From Helicobacter cetorum (GTDB lineage Bacteria; Campylobacterota; Campylobacteria; Campylobacterales; Helicobacteraceae), in the NCBI RefSeq assembly GCF_900198405.1, contig NZ_FZMR01000002.1, positions 62,001 through 126,000 of the forward strand: DNA of 64,000 nucleotides, given 5' to 3'. Shown here one piece after another: positions 45,869-55,188 of this stretch. The position numbers were made by a program, and so were the translations under genes. Under the pieces are notes generated by a model, which worked only from the letters and a program-made list of their open reading frames with translations, ran no database searches and was not told the origin of the DNA. Positions within the stretch are counted from its first letter, which is position 1. The number at the start of each line of letters is the position of its first letter.

Positions 45869-48685
45869 TTGCAAGATAAAATCATTATTCAAGGGGCTAA
45901 GGAAAATAATCTTAAAAATATTTTTTTAGAAATCCCTAAAAATCGGTTTGTTGTTTTTACCGGACTGAGTGGCTCAGGCAAATCTACTCTAGCGTTTGAT
46001 ACCTTATATGCTGAAGGACAAAGGCGGTATTTAGAGAGTTTATCTAGTTATGCGAGACAATTTTTAGATAAGGTGGGTAAGCCTAATGTAGATAAAATTG
46101 ATGGGCTTACCCCTGCCATTGCCATTGAGCAAAAGACCACTTCTAAAAACCCTCGCTCAACCGTTGGCACTATCACTGAAATTTATGATTATTTAAGGTT
46201 ATTATTTGCAAGGATTGGAGAGCAATTTTGCCCTACATGTTCAGAGCCTATTAGCTCTATGAGTGCGACAGATATTATCTCTCAAATTTGTAACTTAGAA
46301 GAAAACTCTAAAATCATTATTCTAGCCCCTATTATTAAGGATAAAAAAGGCACTTTTAATGATAAATTAGAGAGCTTACGCTTAAAGGGGTATGTGAGAG
46401 CCTTTATTGATGGGGTGATGGTGCGTTTAGATGAAGAAATCAATCTACACAAGACCAAAAAGCACACCATTAAAGCTGTGGTAGATAGAGTTGTAGTCAA
46501 TAGTGAAAATCATTCACGAATTGCTAGTGCTGTAGAAAAAGCCCTTAAAGAAAGCTATGGCGAGTTAGAAATAGAAATCTTGCAAGAAAACGCTCCTAGC
46601 ATTAAAAAACATTATAGCGAGCATAAGGCATGCTTTAAATGCAAGATTAGTTTTGAAGAATTAGAGCCACTTAGTTTTTCATTCAATTCGCCTAAGGGGG
46701 CGTGTGAGAGTTGCTTAGGCTTAGGGACAAAATTTAGCCTAGATGTAGGTAAGATTTTAGAGCCTAGCACCCCCTTAAATAATGGGGCTATCAAAGTGAT
46801 TTTTGGGTATAACCGCAATTATTACGCTCAAATGTTTGAAGGCTTTTGTGAATGTAATGGTATTGATACCACACTTTGTTTTAATGAATTAAATAAAGAG
46901 CAACAAGACGCTCTTTTATATGGAAATGGCACTGAAATTAGCTTTAATTTTAAAAATAGCCCCTTAAAACGCCCTTGGAAAGGCATTATCCAAATTGCCT
47001 ATGATATGTTTAAAGAGCAAAAGGATTTAAGCGATTATATGAGTGAGAAAACTTGTTCTACTTGTAAGGGGCATCGCTTAAAAGCATCAAGTTTGAGCGT
47101 TCAGGTGGCTGGCTTGAAAATGGCGGATTTTTTAACTAAGCCTATTGAAGAAGTCTATCACTTTTTCAAAGAACCTAACCATTTTAGCTATCTTAATCAG
47201 CAAGAAAAGCAAATCGCTGAACCGATTTTAAAAGAGATTTTAGAAAGGGTGTTTTTCTTATATGATGTGGGGCTAGGGTATTTAACTTTAGGGCGAGATG
47301 CAAGAACCATTAGTGGGGGGGAGAGTCAAAGAATAAGAATTGCTAGTCAAATCGGAAGTGGCTTGACAGGAGTTTTATATGTTTTAGATGAGCCTAGTAT
47401 CGGTCTGCATGAAAAAGACACGCTCAAACTCATCAATACCCTTAGAAATTTACAAAAAAAAGGGAACACGCTCATTGTGGTAGAACATGACAAAGAGACG
47501 ATTAAGCATGCGGATTTTATTGTAGATATAGGACCAAAGGCTGGAAGACATGGGGGTGAAGTAGTCTTTAGTGGGAGTGTAAAAGAATTATTACAAAATA
47601 AGCATTCTACTGCTTTGTATCTCAATGGCACTAAAAAGATTGAACGCCCTAAATTTGAATTGCCTAAAGAAAAACATTTTTTAGAAATTAAAAATGTGAA
47701 TATCAATAACATTAAGAATTTAAGCGTAACTATCCCCTTAAAACAATTAGTGTGTATTACAGGGGTGAGTGGGAGCGGTAAAAGCTCACTTATTTTGCAA
47801 ACCCTTTTACCCACAGCTCAAACTCTCTTAAACCATGCCAAAAAAGCTAAAAGCTTAAATGGTGTAGAAATCTTAGGTTTGGAGCATTTGGATAAAGTGA
47901 TTTATTTAGACCAAGCTCCTATAGGAAAAACCCCACGAAGCAATCCTGCTACTTATACAGGGGTTATGGATGAGATTAGAAATTTGTTTGCTGAGCAAAA
48001 AGAAGCTAAGGTTTTAGGCTATAGTGCGAGTCGTTTTAGTTTTAATGTTAAGGGGGGGCGGTGTGAAAAATGTCAAGGCGATGGGGATATTAAAATAGAA
48101 ATGCACTTCTTACCTGATGTGTTAGTGCAATGTGATAGCTGTAAAGGCACTAAATACAACCCCCAAACCTTAGAAATCAAGGTTAAAGGAAAATCTATTG
48201 CTGATGTGCTAAGCATGAGCGTAGAAGAAGCTTATGAGTTTTTTGCTAAATTTCCTAAAATCGCTGTGAAGTTAAAAACGCTTATAGATGTGGGCTTAGG
48301 CTATATCACTTTAGGGCAAAACGCTACTACGCTAAGTGGGGGCGAAGCCCAAAGGATTAAGTTAGCTAAAGAATTGAGTAGAAAAGACACCGGAAAAACG
48401 CTCTATGTTTTAGATGAGCCTACCACAGGCTTGCATTTTGAAGATGTAAATAATCTCTTACAAGTTTTACACTCCTTAGTGGCATTAGGAAACTCTATGT
48501 TAGTGATTGAGCATAATTTAGACATCATAAAAAACGCTGATTATATTATAGATATGGGGCCTGATGGGGGGGATAAGGGCGGAAAAGTCATTGCTAGTGG
48601 CACGCCCTTAGAAGTCGCACAAAATCATCAACAAACTAAAAGCTATACCGGAAAATTTTTAGCCAAAGAATTAGGATTAGAATAG
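45869..48685 (+). CDS. uvrA: Excinuclease ABC subunit A
   Basis: Damage-recognition ATPase of nucleotide excision repair. The 938 residues show two ABC modules (GLSGSGKSTLAFDTLYAEGQRRY and GVSGSGKSSLILQTL; signatures SGGESQRIR and SGGEAQRIK) and zinc-binding Cys groups (CPTC, CFKC/CESC, CEKCQGDGD...CDSC). The start is TTG at 45869 behind AAGGAAAC. Complete. Confidence 0.96.
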   Translation: MQDKIIIQGAKENNLKNIFLEIPKNRFVVFTGLSGSGKSTLAFDTLYAEGQRRYLESLSSYARQFLDKVGKPNVDKIDGLTPAIAIEQKTTSKNPRSTVGTITEIYDYLRLLFARIGEQFCPTCSEPISSMSATDIISQICNLEENSKIIILAPIIKDKKGTFNDKLESLRLKGYVRAFIDGVMVRLDEEINLHKTKKHTIKAVVDRVVVNSENHSRIASAVEKALKESYGELEIEILQENAPSIKKHYSEHKACFKCKISFEELEPLSFSFNSPKGACESCLGLGTKFSLDVGKILEPSTPLNNGAIKVIFGYNRNYYAQMFEGFCECNGIDTTLCFNELNKEQQDALLYGNGTEISFNFKNSPLKRPWKGIIQIAYDMFKEQKDLSDYMSEKTCSTCKGHRLKASSLSVQVAGLKMADFLTKPIEEVYHFFKEPNHFSYLNQQEKQIAEPILKEILERVFFLYDVGLGYLTLGRDARTISGGESQRIRIASQIGSGLTGVLYVLDEPSIGLHEKDTLKLINTLRNLQKKGNTLIVVEHDKETIKHADFIVDIGPKAGRHGGEVVFSGSVKELLQNKHSTALYLNGTKKIERPKFELPKEKHFLEIKNVNINNIKNLSVTIPLKQLVCITGVSGSGKSSLILQTLLPTAQTLLNHAKKAKSLNGVEILGLEHLDKVIYLDQAPIGKTPRSNPATYTGVMDEIRNLFAEQKEAKVLGYSASRFSFNVKGGRCEKCQGDGDIKIEMHFLPDVLVQCDSCKGTKYNPQTLEIKVKGKSIADVLSMSVEEAYEFFAKFPKIAVKLKTLIDVGLGYITLGQNATTLSGGEAQRIKLAKELSRKDTGKTLYVLDEPTTGLHFEDVNNLLQVLHSLVALGNSMLVIEHNLDIIKNADYIIDMGPDGGDKGGKVIASGTPLEVAQNHQQTKSYTGKFLAKELGLE

Positions 48686-48724
48686 CCCTTATATAACTTT
48701 TTGTAAAATCTTAAAAGGAATTTA

Positions 48725-50197
48725 ATGCTTAAATCTCGTTCTTTTGTTGCCATAAACTTTTCTTTTTTATTGCTTGTGCTTGCTAACACTTTAGCCAGCT
48801 GTTTTTATATAGATAGCTCTTTAAAATTTGTTTTTAAGGCTTTCTTTTATGCTCTGAGTTGGTGTTTGGTATGGTATTGTGTTCTTTCTTTTTGTAATCG
48901 TTTTTTAAAAAAGATTCTAGAACCATTCGTTTTTACTCTTTGGCTAGGGTTTAGCATGTTGGCTATTATAGGCAAACTTGTTTTTGATATGCCATTAGAC
49001 CAAGAGCTAGTAGATATTATACTCTCTACCAATTTAAACGAAGGCAAGGAATTTATCTTACACTCTAAAGGTGTTTTATTTATAGCAATTTTAGTTATTA
49101 CCCTAGGCATCTTTTTAATCTATAGAGTTAATTATCAAATAAAAATACCTCAAAAAATAGCCCTTTTTCTAAGTGCGATTGTTTTATTTATAGAAATCCC
49201 CCATGCCATAAAAGCGTCTCATCAATTTATGCAAGCTTATGGCTACCCCCTTTTAGACACCCCCTTTACGAGTGCGTTAGCCCAAAATATTGGGGGGGTG
49301 GTAAGCCCTACACATTCTCAAGCCTATATTTTTAATGCAGTGATTAGTCCTGCCTCACACACATCTGCAAGCTTTAAGGTGTTATTAACCTATGCCAATA
49401 ATGACACACAAAAACCTACAGCAAAAAAGCCATGGTATACTTATGCTAATTTAGGGTCTATTATCAATACAGCTGGTTATGAAAGCTTTTGGTTTTCCAA
49501 TCAAGAAAAAGGTTGGGAAGAACATAGCAATAGCTTTGGAATCCTATCTTCTGCCTTTAAACACCGCCACTTTATTAAAGCAGATTATATTAACACTTAT
49601 GATGAAGAGCTATTGCCTTTTTTAAAGCAAGCCCATCTTAAAGATAAAAATTTTATTGTGTTCCATTTAAGTGGCTCTCACATTCTTTATAATGTCCGTT
49701 TCCCCAAAAGTTTTGAAAAATTTAAACCCAAAGATATTGATTTTTCTCATCTAAAAACACGCACTAATGCCGATAAACAAGTGGTAGCAGACTATGTTAA
49801 CTCTTTATATTATACCGATAGTGTTTTAAAGCATATTGTTTCGTTTTTTAAAGATAAAGAAAGTTTGATTATTTATATCAGCGACCATGCTCAAGATGTC
49901 TATGAAAGCTGGGATAAAGCCTTACATCATTGCAATGCTTATGGCGTAGAAATACCCTTTATTATCTATGCCTCGCCCCTTTATGTTAAACGCCACCAAG
50001 ATAAAATCAAAGCCATGCAAAACGCCCTCAATAAACCCTTTATGAGCGATAATTTCTTGCACACTTTATTAGAGCTTATTGGCATTAGAACCAAAGATTA
50101 TGACCCTACAAAAGATTTATTAAACCCTGCTTTTGATACCAAACGCATTTTAAATCCATGCAAATCATTTGTTTATCATAACCAACATACCCCATAG
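48725..50197 (+). CDS. EptA-like phosphoethanolamine-transferase family protein with altered metal site
   Basis: A 490-residue protein with five N-terminal membrane helices (within about 1-155) and a sulfatase-fold periplasmic domain. It keeps AYGYPLLDTPFTSAL, the nucleophile region NAVISPASHTSASFKVLLT and YISDHAQDVYE. The GE(S) zinc-ligand motif expected about ten residues before YGY reads AI in HAIKASHQFMQAYGYP, so the metal-binding Glu is missing. It may be inactive or use another ligand. Single gene after uvrA. Confidence 0.7.
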   Translation: MLKSRSFVAINFSFLLLVLANTLASCFYIDSSLKFVFKAFFYALSWCLVWYCVLSFCNRFLKKILEPFVFTLWLGFSMLAIIGKLVFDMPLDQELVDIILSTNLNEGKEFILHSKGVLFIAILVITLGIFLIYRVNYQIKIPQKIALFLSAIVLFIEIPHAIKASHQFMQAYGYPLLDTPFTSALAQNIGGVVSPTHSQAYIFNAVISPASHTSASFKVLLTYANNDTQKPTAKKPWYTYANLGSIINTAGYESFWFSNQEKGWEEHSNSFGILSSAFKHRHFIKADYINTYDEELLPFLKQAHLKDKNFIVFHLSGSHILYNVRFPKSFEKFKPKDIDFSHLKTRTNADKQVVADYVNSLYYTDSVLKHIVSFFKDKESLIIYISDHAQDVYESWDKALHHCNAYGVEIPFIIYASPLYVKRHQDKIKAMQNALNKPFMSDNFLHTLLELIGIRTKDYDPTKDLLNPAFDTKRILNPCKSFVYHNQHTP

Positions 50198-50301
50198 CTC
50201 TATGAAAACATAAAAATCTTAAAGCTTAAAATGCAAGAATTTTAAATAAAAAATTACACGAATATCTTTTATTTAAATTAAGCTTGTTTTTACTAATAGT
50301 T

Positions 50302-50333
50302 TGGTATAATTCATTCAGCAATTCAGCAATTCA
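50302..50333 (+). promoter_or_regulatory. Extended -10 followed by 8-bp tandem repeat
   Basis: TGGTATAAT (50302-50310) is a strong extended -10 for the PAS gene. Starting two bases later, ATTCAGCA occurs twice (50313-50320, 50321-50328) followed by a third partial ATTCA, covering the predicted transcription start. Confidence 0.6.
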
Positions 50334-50362
50334 AAACTTTATAAGAAATTTCAAGGATTTTT

Positions 50363-50860
50363 ATGGAACGCTTTGTAGAAGAAGAGGGTTTCTTGGTTTC
50401 TAAGACCACTACTAAGGGTGTGATTACTTACGCTAATGAGCCTTTTGTTCAGATTGTTGGAGCTAAAAGCTTGCAAGAATTGTTAGGAAAACCTCATAAT
50501 ATTATCCGCCACCCTGATATGCCAAAGACTGCCTTTAAATACCTTTGGGAAACTATTCAAGCTAAAAATGAGGCGAATGTTTTTGTAAAAAACATGAGTT
50601 TAGATAAAAGAGATTTTTATTGGGTGTTTGCCAATGTAACGCCATCATTTGATATGCATGGCAATGTTATTGGCTATTATTCAGTGCGTAGAAAGCCTAA
50701 TCCTAAGGCTGTAAATGAGATTTCATCAATTTATCAAACTCTTTTAAAATGCGAACGACAAGTTGGTGGAATGGCACTGGCTCAAAAAGCTTTAGGCGAA
50801 CTTTTACAAACTCATAAAACCACTTTTGATGCGCTTATGAACGCATTGCAAAATTCCTAA
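50363..50860 (+). CDS. PAS-domain protein, Aer/CetB-like
   Basis: A 165-residue soluble protein that is essentially one PAS domain (about 8-115): [61 protein letters not shown] and GYYSVRRKP, the pattern of FAD-binding Aer and Campylobacter CetB. A helical tail follows. It is the first gene of a pair with a soluble chemoreceptor 16 bases downstream, so it probably feeds redox or energy status to it. Confidence 0.8.
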   Translation: MERFVEEEGFLVSKTTTKGVITYANEPFVQIVGAKSLQELLGKPHNIIRHPDMPKTAFKYLWETIQAKNEANVFVKNMSLDKRDFYWVFANVTPSFDMHGNVIGYYSVRRKPNPKAVNEISSIYQTLLKCERQVGGMALAQKALGELLQTHKTTFDALMNALQNS

Positions 50861-50876
50861 AAAAGGTTTCTCAAAA

Positions 50877-52079
50877 ATGTTTGGACTCAGCAAAAAGACC
50901 TATTCAAAAGATTTAAAACTGATTGAAAAAGTTGTAGATGAAGCCTCTAATGGCGAATTGGAATCTCGCATTACGACAATTGACCCATCAAGCATATATT
51001 ATCCTCTGTCATTAAAAGTTAATGATTTATTGGATCAAGTGGAGGCGTTTCAAAGAGAAGTTTCTACTTGCACTAATTTGGCTCAAAAGGGCGTAACCTA
51101 TCGTAATGTTTTTACTTTAGGATTTCGTAAGGCTTTTCGCTCAAATGCTGAAGCGATTAAAGATGGCGTAAATGGAATCTTGAGTGCTAAGCAAGCATTA
51201 GTTATGCATGAGCTTAATAATGAATTAGAAAAATTGGGTATGGGGACAGCTGGAATGCCCAAGATTTTAGAAGGGCTTTCTCATAGCTCGGATTTACTTA
51301 TGCAGTCTAATTCTATTTGTGCAGAAGTGGCTCAAAATAGCCAAGAGGCACTTAAGGATTTTGCTCTTATGCAAGAGCATATGAATACCCTAAGTGCGAC
51401 TAATGAGCATTCTAGCAATACGCTTAATACTCTAAATCAAGAACTCCAAGAGGCCTCAAAAGTGGTCTCTAGCATTGATGAAGTAGCTAGTCAAACCAAT
51501 CTCTTAGCTTTGAATGCTGCCATTGAGGCTGCAAGAGCAGGTGAGCATGGCAGAGGTTTTGCTGTAGTGGCTGATGAAGTAAGAAAATTAAGTGAAAAAA
51601 CTTCAGAGTCAGTAGAAAGTGTGCAAAGAACTTTTAAAATCTTTAATGAGCAAACAAGCGCTCTCTTAAAAGCTTTTAATGAGGCTAATGAACTTTTGCA
51701 AACCGCATTAGGAACAATTCAAGTCTTTAGCCAAACGCTTAATTCTTTTCATGCTCAAAGCCAGCAAGGTTCTAGCATTGCAAATTCTGCTAAAGAACAA
51801 CTTTCTAAGATTGTTGCCTCTTTTCATCTTATGGCATTTAAAATGCGTTTGTATAGAGATACGGTGCATTCTAACGCTCAAGCTGAACGATTAGAGGCAG
51901 ATTTAGATGAACTTTCTTCAATTTTGCAGGCGTATCCTATGCAAGCTTTTCTAACAACTACAAGAGATTTTTCCAAGCGTTGTTTAGAGGGATATGACCA
52001 ACATAACATGCATGAGCTTGTAGAAGGCTTTAAGCAGTTAGAAGCTCAAAGTCAAACCCTTTTAAATTCTATTGCTTAA
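50877..52079 (+). CDS. Soluble chemoreceptor signalling protein (CetA-like partner)
   Basis: A 400-residue protein without membrane segment or signal peptide. The N-terminal part (about 1-110) is helical with HAMP-like heptads ([33 protein letters not shown]). The MA domain follows with [20 protein letters not shown] and [17 protein letters not shown]. The C-terminal region (about 310-400) is an extra helical domain with His/Tyr/Cys, not clearly CZB. It is distinct from TlpD. Its sensor is presumably the PAS protein encoded just upstream. Confidence 0.8.
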   Translation: MFGLSKKTYSKDLKLIEKVVDEASNGELESRITTIDPSSIYYPLSLKVNDLLDQVEAFQREVSTCTNLAQKGVTYRNVFTLGFRKAFRSNAEAIKDGVNGILSAKQALVMHELNNELEKLGMGTAGMPKILEGLSHSSDLLMQSNSICAEVAQNSQEALKDFALMQEHMNTLSATNEHSSNTLNTLNQELQEASKVVSSIDEVASQTNLLALNAAIEAARAGEHGRGFAVVADEVRKLSEKTSESVESVQRTFKIFNEQTSALLKAFNEANELLQTALGTIQVFSQTLNSFHAQSQQGSSIANSAKEQLSKIVASFHLMAFKMRLYRDTVHSNAQAERLEADLDELSSILQAYPMQAFLTTTRDFSKRCLEGYDQHNMHELVEGFKQLEAQSQTLLNSIA

Positions 52080-52187
52080 CAAATGTGTTTTTTAACGCCT
52101 CTTTGATGCTCTTTTAGCTTTTTGAGTTTACTTTCTTTGAGTATGGTTTGAAAAAGTAATGACACCAACTACACAATGGAATAAAAA

Positions 52188-52988
52188 ATGAAAAAATATG
52201 CTTTAGCTATAGGACTTTTTGGAGGAGCTTTACAAGCGGAGCAAAACGGATATTTTTTTGGGATTGGCTATCAAGTAGGTGGCATGCAAGAATTTGCCAA
52301 TAGCCACCAAAGCAAAAACCAATTCATTCAAAATCAAATCGCTATGGTCAATAACAATCCAAGCAGACCCGGCTCTACTCCTTATGTTCCAGCGTTTCGT
52401 CCGGGTAAAAGCCAACAGACCGCAACACTCAATGGTTTGAATATCATGCTAGGTTATCGCCAATTCTTTGGCAAAAAGAATTGGTTTGGTTTGAGATATT
52501 ACGGACTTTTTGATTATAACCATGCTCAAGTGGATTTAGGGCTTTATAATAATAATTTAGATTTATTCACTTGGGGAGCTGGCATCGATGCGTTATGGAA
52601 TGTCTATCATAAAGAGATGTGTAACCGCCATGTTGATGTAGGGTTTTTTACAGGCGTGGCTATTGCGGGGCAAAGCTGGAAGTCTGATTTATTGCGTAAA
52701 TATGAGCATGTAGGTAAGGTTGATCCCACTTATGTGCAGTTTATATTTAATTTTGGGGTGCGGGTGCATTGGACGAGTGCAAGCGGTGTGAGCATGTCTC
52801 AAAAAGGAGGTTCAAGCATTGGGGCTAAGTTTAAAAAACGCCTTTATAATGTGCCTAATTACTTGCATGGTGCAGAATATGGCGTGCGTATCCCCACTAT
52901 CAATGCCCCCTACTATACAAGCCATGGAACTGATGTGGAGCTAAGAAGGGTGTATTCTATCTATTTGAATTATGTGTTTGGTTTTTAA
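52188..52988 (+). CDS. Hop/Hor-type outer-membrane protein
   Basis: A 266-residue barrel with signal peptide MKKYALAIGLFGGALQA (cut before EQNG), strand segments NGLNIMLGYRQFFGKKNWFGL, LFTWGAGIDALWNV and HGAEYGVRIPTI, and C-terminal aromatic YLNYVFGF, as in the Hop/Hor family. A basic loop (KGGSSIGAKFKKRL) is unusual. No named member recognised. The stop overlaps the next ATG (TAATG). Confidence 0.8.
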   Translation: MKKYALAIGLFGGALQAEQNGYFFGIGYQVGGMQEFANSHQSKNQFIQNQIAMVNNNPSRPGSTPYVPAFRPGKSQQTATLNGLNIMLGYRQFFGKKNWFGLRYYGLFDYNHAQVDLGLYNNNLDLFTWGAGIDALWNVYHKEMCNRHVDVGFFTGVAIAGQSWKSDLLRKYEHVGKVDPTYVQFIFNFGVRVHWTSASGVSMSQKGGSSIGAKFKKRLYNVPNYLHGAEYGVRIPTINAPYYTSHGTDVELRRVYSIYLNYVFGF

Positions 52989-53458
52989 TGCGTGTAGTTA
53001 TTCTTGTTTTAGGGTTAATCGGTTTTTTAACAAGCGAAACTTATTTAACTCCAAGAAGTGCGTTTGTAGTCAATGATGCTTATCAAAAAATTAAACAAGA
53101 TACCCTAAACACTATTTTTACCAATCTTTCTAATAAATCCCATGCCCTTAAGGTGTGCCAAAAGAATTTTGATGTTTCAATCTATCAGCCTACAGAGTTT
53201 ATGGTTGCTAGTATTATCAATCAAATTGTTACTATTCAATATTCCTTACTCGCTCCAACAAACAATCTTGACCCTATCACTACAGCCGTGTCTGTTTCTG
53301 TTGTTATGAAACGCTATGCTAAAGCTATCAAACCATCTATTAATGATTGGCTAGGTTCTCTAAAAGACTGCCATGTAAAAATGGATAATATCAAGCAACT
53401 AAGCGCTAAGATTATAAAAGATGAAATTAATGTAACACTTGATGCAAAAAGGCTTTGA
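52988..53458 (+). CDS. Periplasmic hypothetical protein
   Basis: A 156-residue protein with signal peptide (about 1-17, MRVVILVLGLIGFLTSETY) and a helical mature part with two Cys (about 57 and 130). No family recognised. It is translationally coupled to the outer-membrane protein and may be its periplasmic partner. Convergent with the cysteine hydrolase gene, 13 bases away. Confidence 0.6.
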   Translation: MRVVILVLGLIGFLTSETYLTPRSAFVVNDAYQKIKQDTLNTIFTNLSNKSHALKVCQKNFDVSIYQPTEFMVASIINQIVTIQYSLLAPTNNLDPITTAVSVSVVMKRYAKAIKPSINDWLGSLKDCHVKMDNIKQLSAKIIKDEINVTLDAKRL

Positions 53459-53471
53459 TAAAAGCCATTCC

Positions 53472-54002
53472 TTACAAGTCTTTTTTACTTTTGATAATAT
53501 TATTCTTTAATTGATTTTTACCAATCAGTCTCTCCAAACATTTAATTCCAGCCAGATGAGACTCTAAACCTGCATTAGAAAAACAATATTCACTCAATAC
53601 AATAGGTCTAATATTTTTTTCAAATAAACTCACAGCATTTACTAATACACAACAATCTGTATCTGCCCCTACTAGATAAATTTCTTTGGGATACTGCCCC
53701 TTGTTTAATGCACAAAGCTTAGCCATAAAACTATCATTAATGACATTATAGATAACCTTTTCTTCTATGACATCAATCTTATCCTTATTAATAGCCAATT
53801 CTTGCTCTTGAATCTCTTTGAGGTTAAACCAAGAAAACAGCTTTTCATACATGCTATGCGTGGTATTTTTAAATTGTGATGCCACTACAAGCTCAAAAAT
53901 GTCTAATTCTAATAACACATTAATCTTTTGAGCTAATTCTTTGGTTGTCTCATTTCGCATAAAACCCATTTGCATATCAATAATCAATAAAATTTTTTTC
54001 AT
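53472..54002 (-). CDS. Isochorismatase-like cysteine hydrolase
   Basis: A 176-residue enzyme of the nicotinamidase/isochorismatase fold: LLIIDMQMGFM with catalytic Asp, a Lys in EEKVIYNVIND, and nucleophile region VGADTDCCVLVNAVSLFE with Cys. Members cleave amides such as nicotinamide. Substrate unknown. It lies one base after the membrane protein gene upstream, and both are AT-richer than the neighbours. Confidence 0.75.
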   Translation of the reverse strand: MKKILLIIDMQMGFMRNETTKELAQKINVLLELDIFELVVASQFKNTTHSMYEKLFSWFNLKEIQEQELAINKDKIDVIEEKVIYNVINDSFMAKLCALNKGQYPKEIYLVGADTDCCVLVNAVSLFEKNIRPIVLSEYCFSNAGLESHLAGIKCLERLIGKNQLKNNIIKSKKDL

Positions 54003-54003
54003 T

Positions 54004-55188
54004 CTAATTTCCTTTTTTTATAATAAAAATACTAGCTATAACAAAAACTACCATTAAAATCAACATTACACTTGTTTGAATATGACTTTTTGTTGAAAAT
54101 AAATTCATCAATGGCTCATAGATTTGTGTGAGTGCAATGAGCAATAAAAGTATTTCTGTTGACTTAGAATATTTAGCTCTTTTTTGCGTGATTTTAGCCT
54201 TTTCAATCATAATCTTATTATCTAATAAGACCTGTAATTTATGCTTAATTATCCCATAACCAGATGTTTCAAAGATAATATTATAAGCGTTTTTTTCTGT
54301 TGTTGAAATATTAGCATCAAAAAAGTATTCTATCTCTAAATCTATTAGAGCTACCATAGATTTTATTTTTTCTAACTCTAACAAACTATAAGAATGATTT
54401 TTAATATTTTCTATTAGGCAATCAAATAAAAACCACACCGCTTGTAACTTCACTTCATACTGTATAATCATTTCTTTATTTTTATCTTGCAGAATGCTTT
54501 GAATTATACCCACCCCAGACCATGAAGCAATAATATCTGTGGTATCATCAAGCCTATGATTTTTATGTCCTATAGGCTCATATTTATTTATTTGTTCTAA
54601 AATGCTATTCCAATGTTGCTCTTCGATAATATTTTTTAAAATTGCAGGATTCATTAATAAATCCAATTTTGATTTATCACTTATATTATTTTCTAAACAA
54701 TATACGGCTAAAATATAAGAAAACCCATGGTTACAAAACCCTTCATTGCAAGTTATTGGTCTTGATAATGCCTTATTTTTTGGTATATCCCAAAGCTCTT
54801 TAATAAGCTTATTGATGACGCAACTTTGACTAAAAATTTCTTTTTCTATAATTTTTTTCTTACAATATAATTCACAAGCAATATTATTATTAAAAAATTT
54901 TTTTAACGAGAAAAGCTTTTCTCGTTCTCTTATGGGAAAATCAAAACCATTAAAAACAAAAACACCCACACCAAAAGTAAAAATATAAAGAGTTATGGTA
55001 TCTTTTAATTTTATAGTGGCAATAATTTCTTTTTTGTCTTGTACTTCTATGTAGCTATAATCATAACTTGTAGCACATAAATTTTTTACACTATCTTGGA
55101 ATTTTTGAATTTCACTTTTAAAAACCAAAGTATCAAAATAGCAAAACCCCAAATCAAAGGGAACAATGCTAATCATAGAATTTTTCAT
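54004..55188 (-). CDS. Membrane protein of unknown function, C-terminal hairpin anchor
   Basis: A 394-residue protein: a large soluble N-terminal region (about 1-335) and two C-terminal membrane helices (about 344-362 and 372-391, ILLLLIALTQIYEPLMNLF; SVMLILMVVFVIASIFII). Residues LDDTTDIIASWSGVGI stand out but no family is recognised. The ATG abuts the upstream stop (TAA-ATG) without a good ribosome site, so translation likely depends on coupling. Unusually AT-rich with many AAA/ATT codons, suggesting transfer. Confidence 0.55.
   Translation of the reverse strand: MKNSMISIVPFDLGFCYFDTLVFKSEIQKFQDSVKNLCATSYDYSYIEVQDKKEIIATIKLKDTITLYIFTFGVGVFVFNGFDFPIREREKLFSLKKFFNNNIACELYCKKKIIEKEIFSQSCVINKLIKELWDIPKNKALSRPITCNEGFCNHGFSYILAVYCLENNISDKSKLDLLMNPAILKNIIEEQHWNSILEQINKYEPIGHKNHRLDDTTDIIASWSGVGIIQSILQDKNKEMIIQYEVKLQAVWFLFDCLIENIKNHSYSLLELEKIKSMVALIDLEIEYFFDANISTTEKNAYNIIFETSGYGIIKHKLQVLLDNKIMIEKAKITQKRAKYSKSTEILLLLIALTQIYEPLMNLFSTKSHIQTSVMLILMVVFVIASIFIIKKGN

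Noticed and set aside
45625-45885. 86-codon minus frame upstream of hopE
   Set aside because: Overlaps the hopE signal sequence in another frame and the uvrA promoter; no ribosome site and unlikely composition.
47347-47814. 155-codon frame on minus inside uvrA
   Set aside because: Antisense to the second ABC module of uvrA; no independent support.
50877-52079. TlpD
   Set aside because: The protein is soluble like TlpD, but its N-terminal sequence and C-terminal domain do not match TlpD as remembered and the zinc-binding CZB pattern is not evident.
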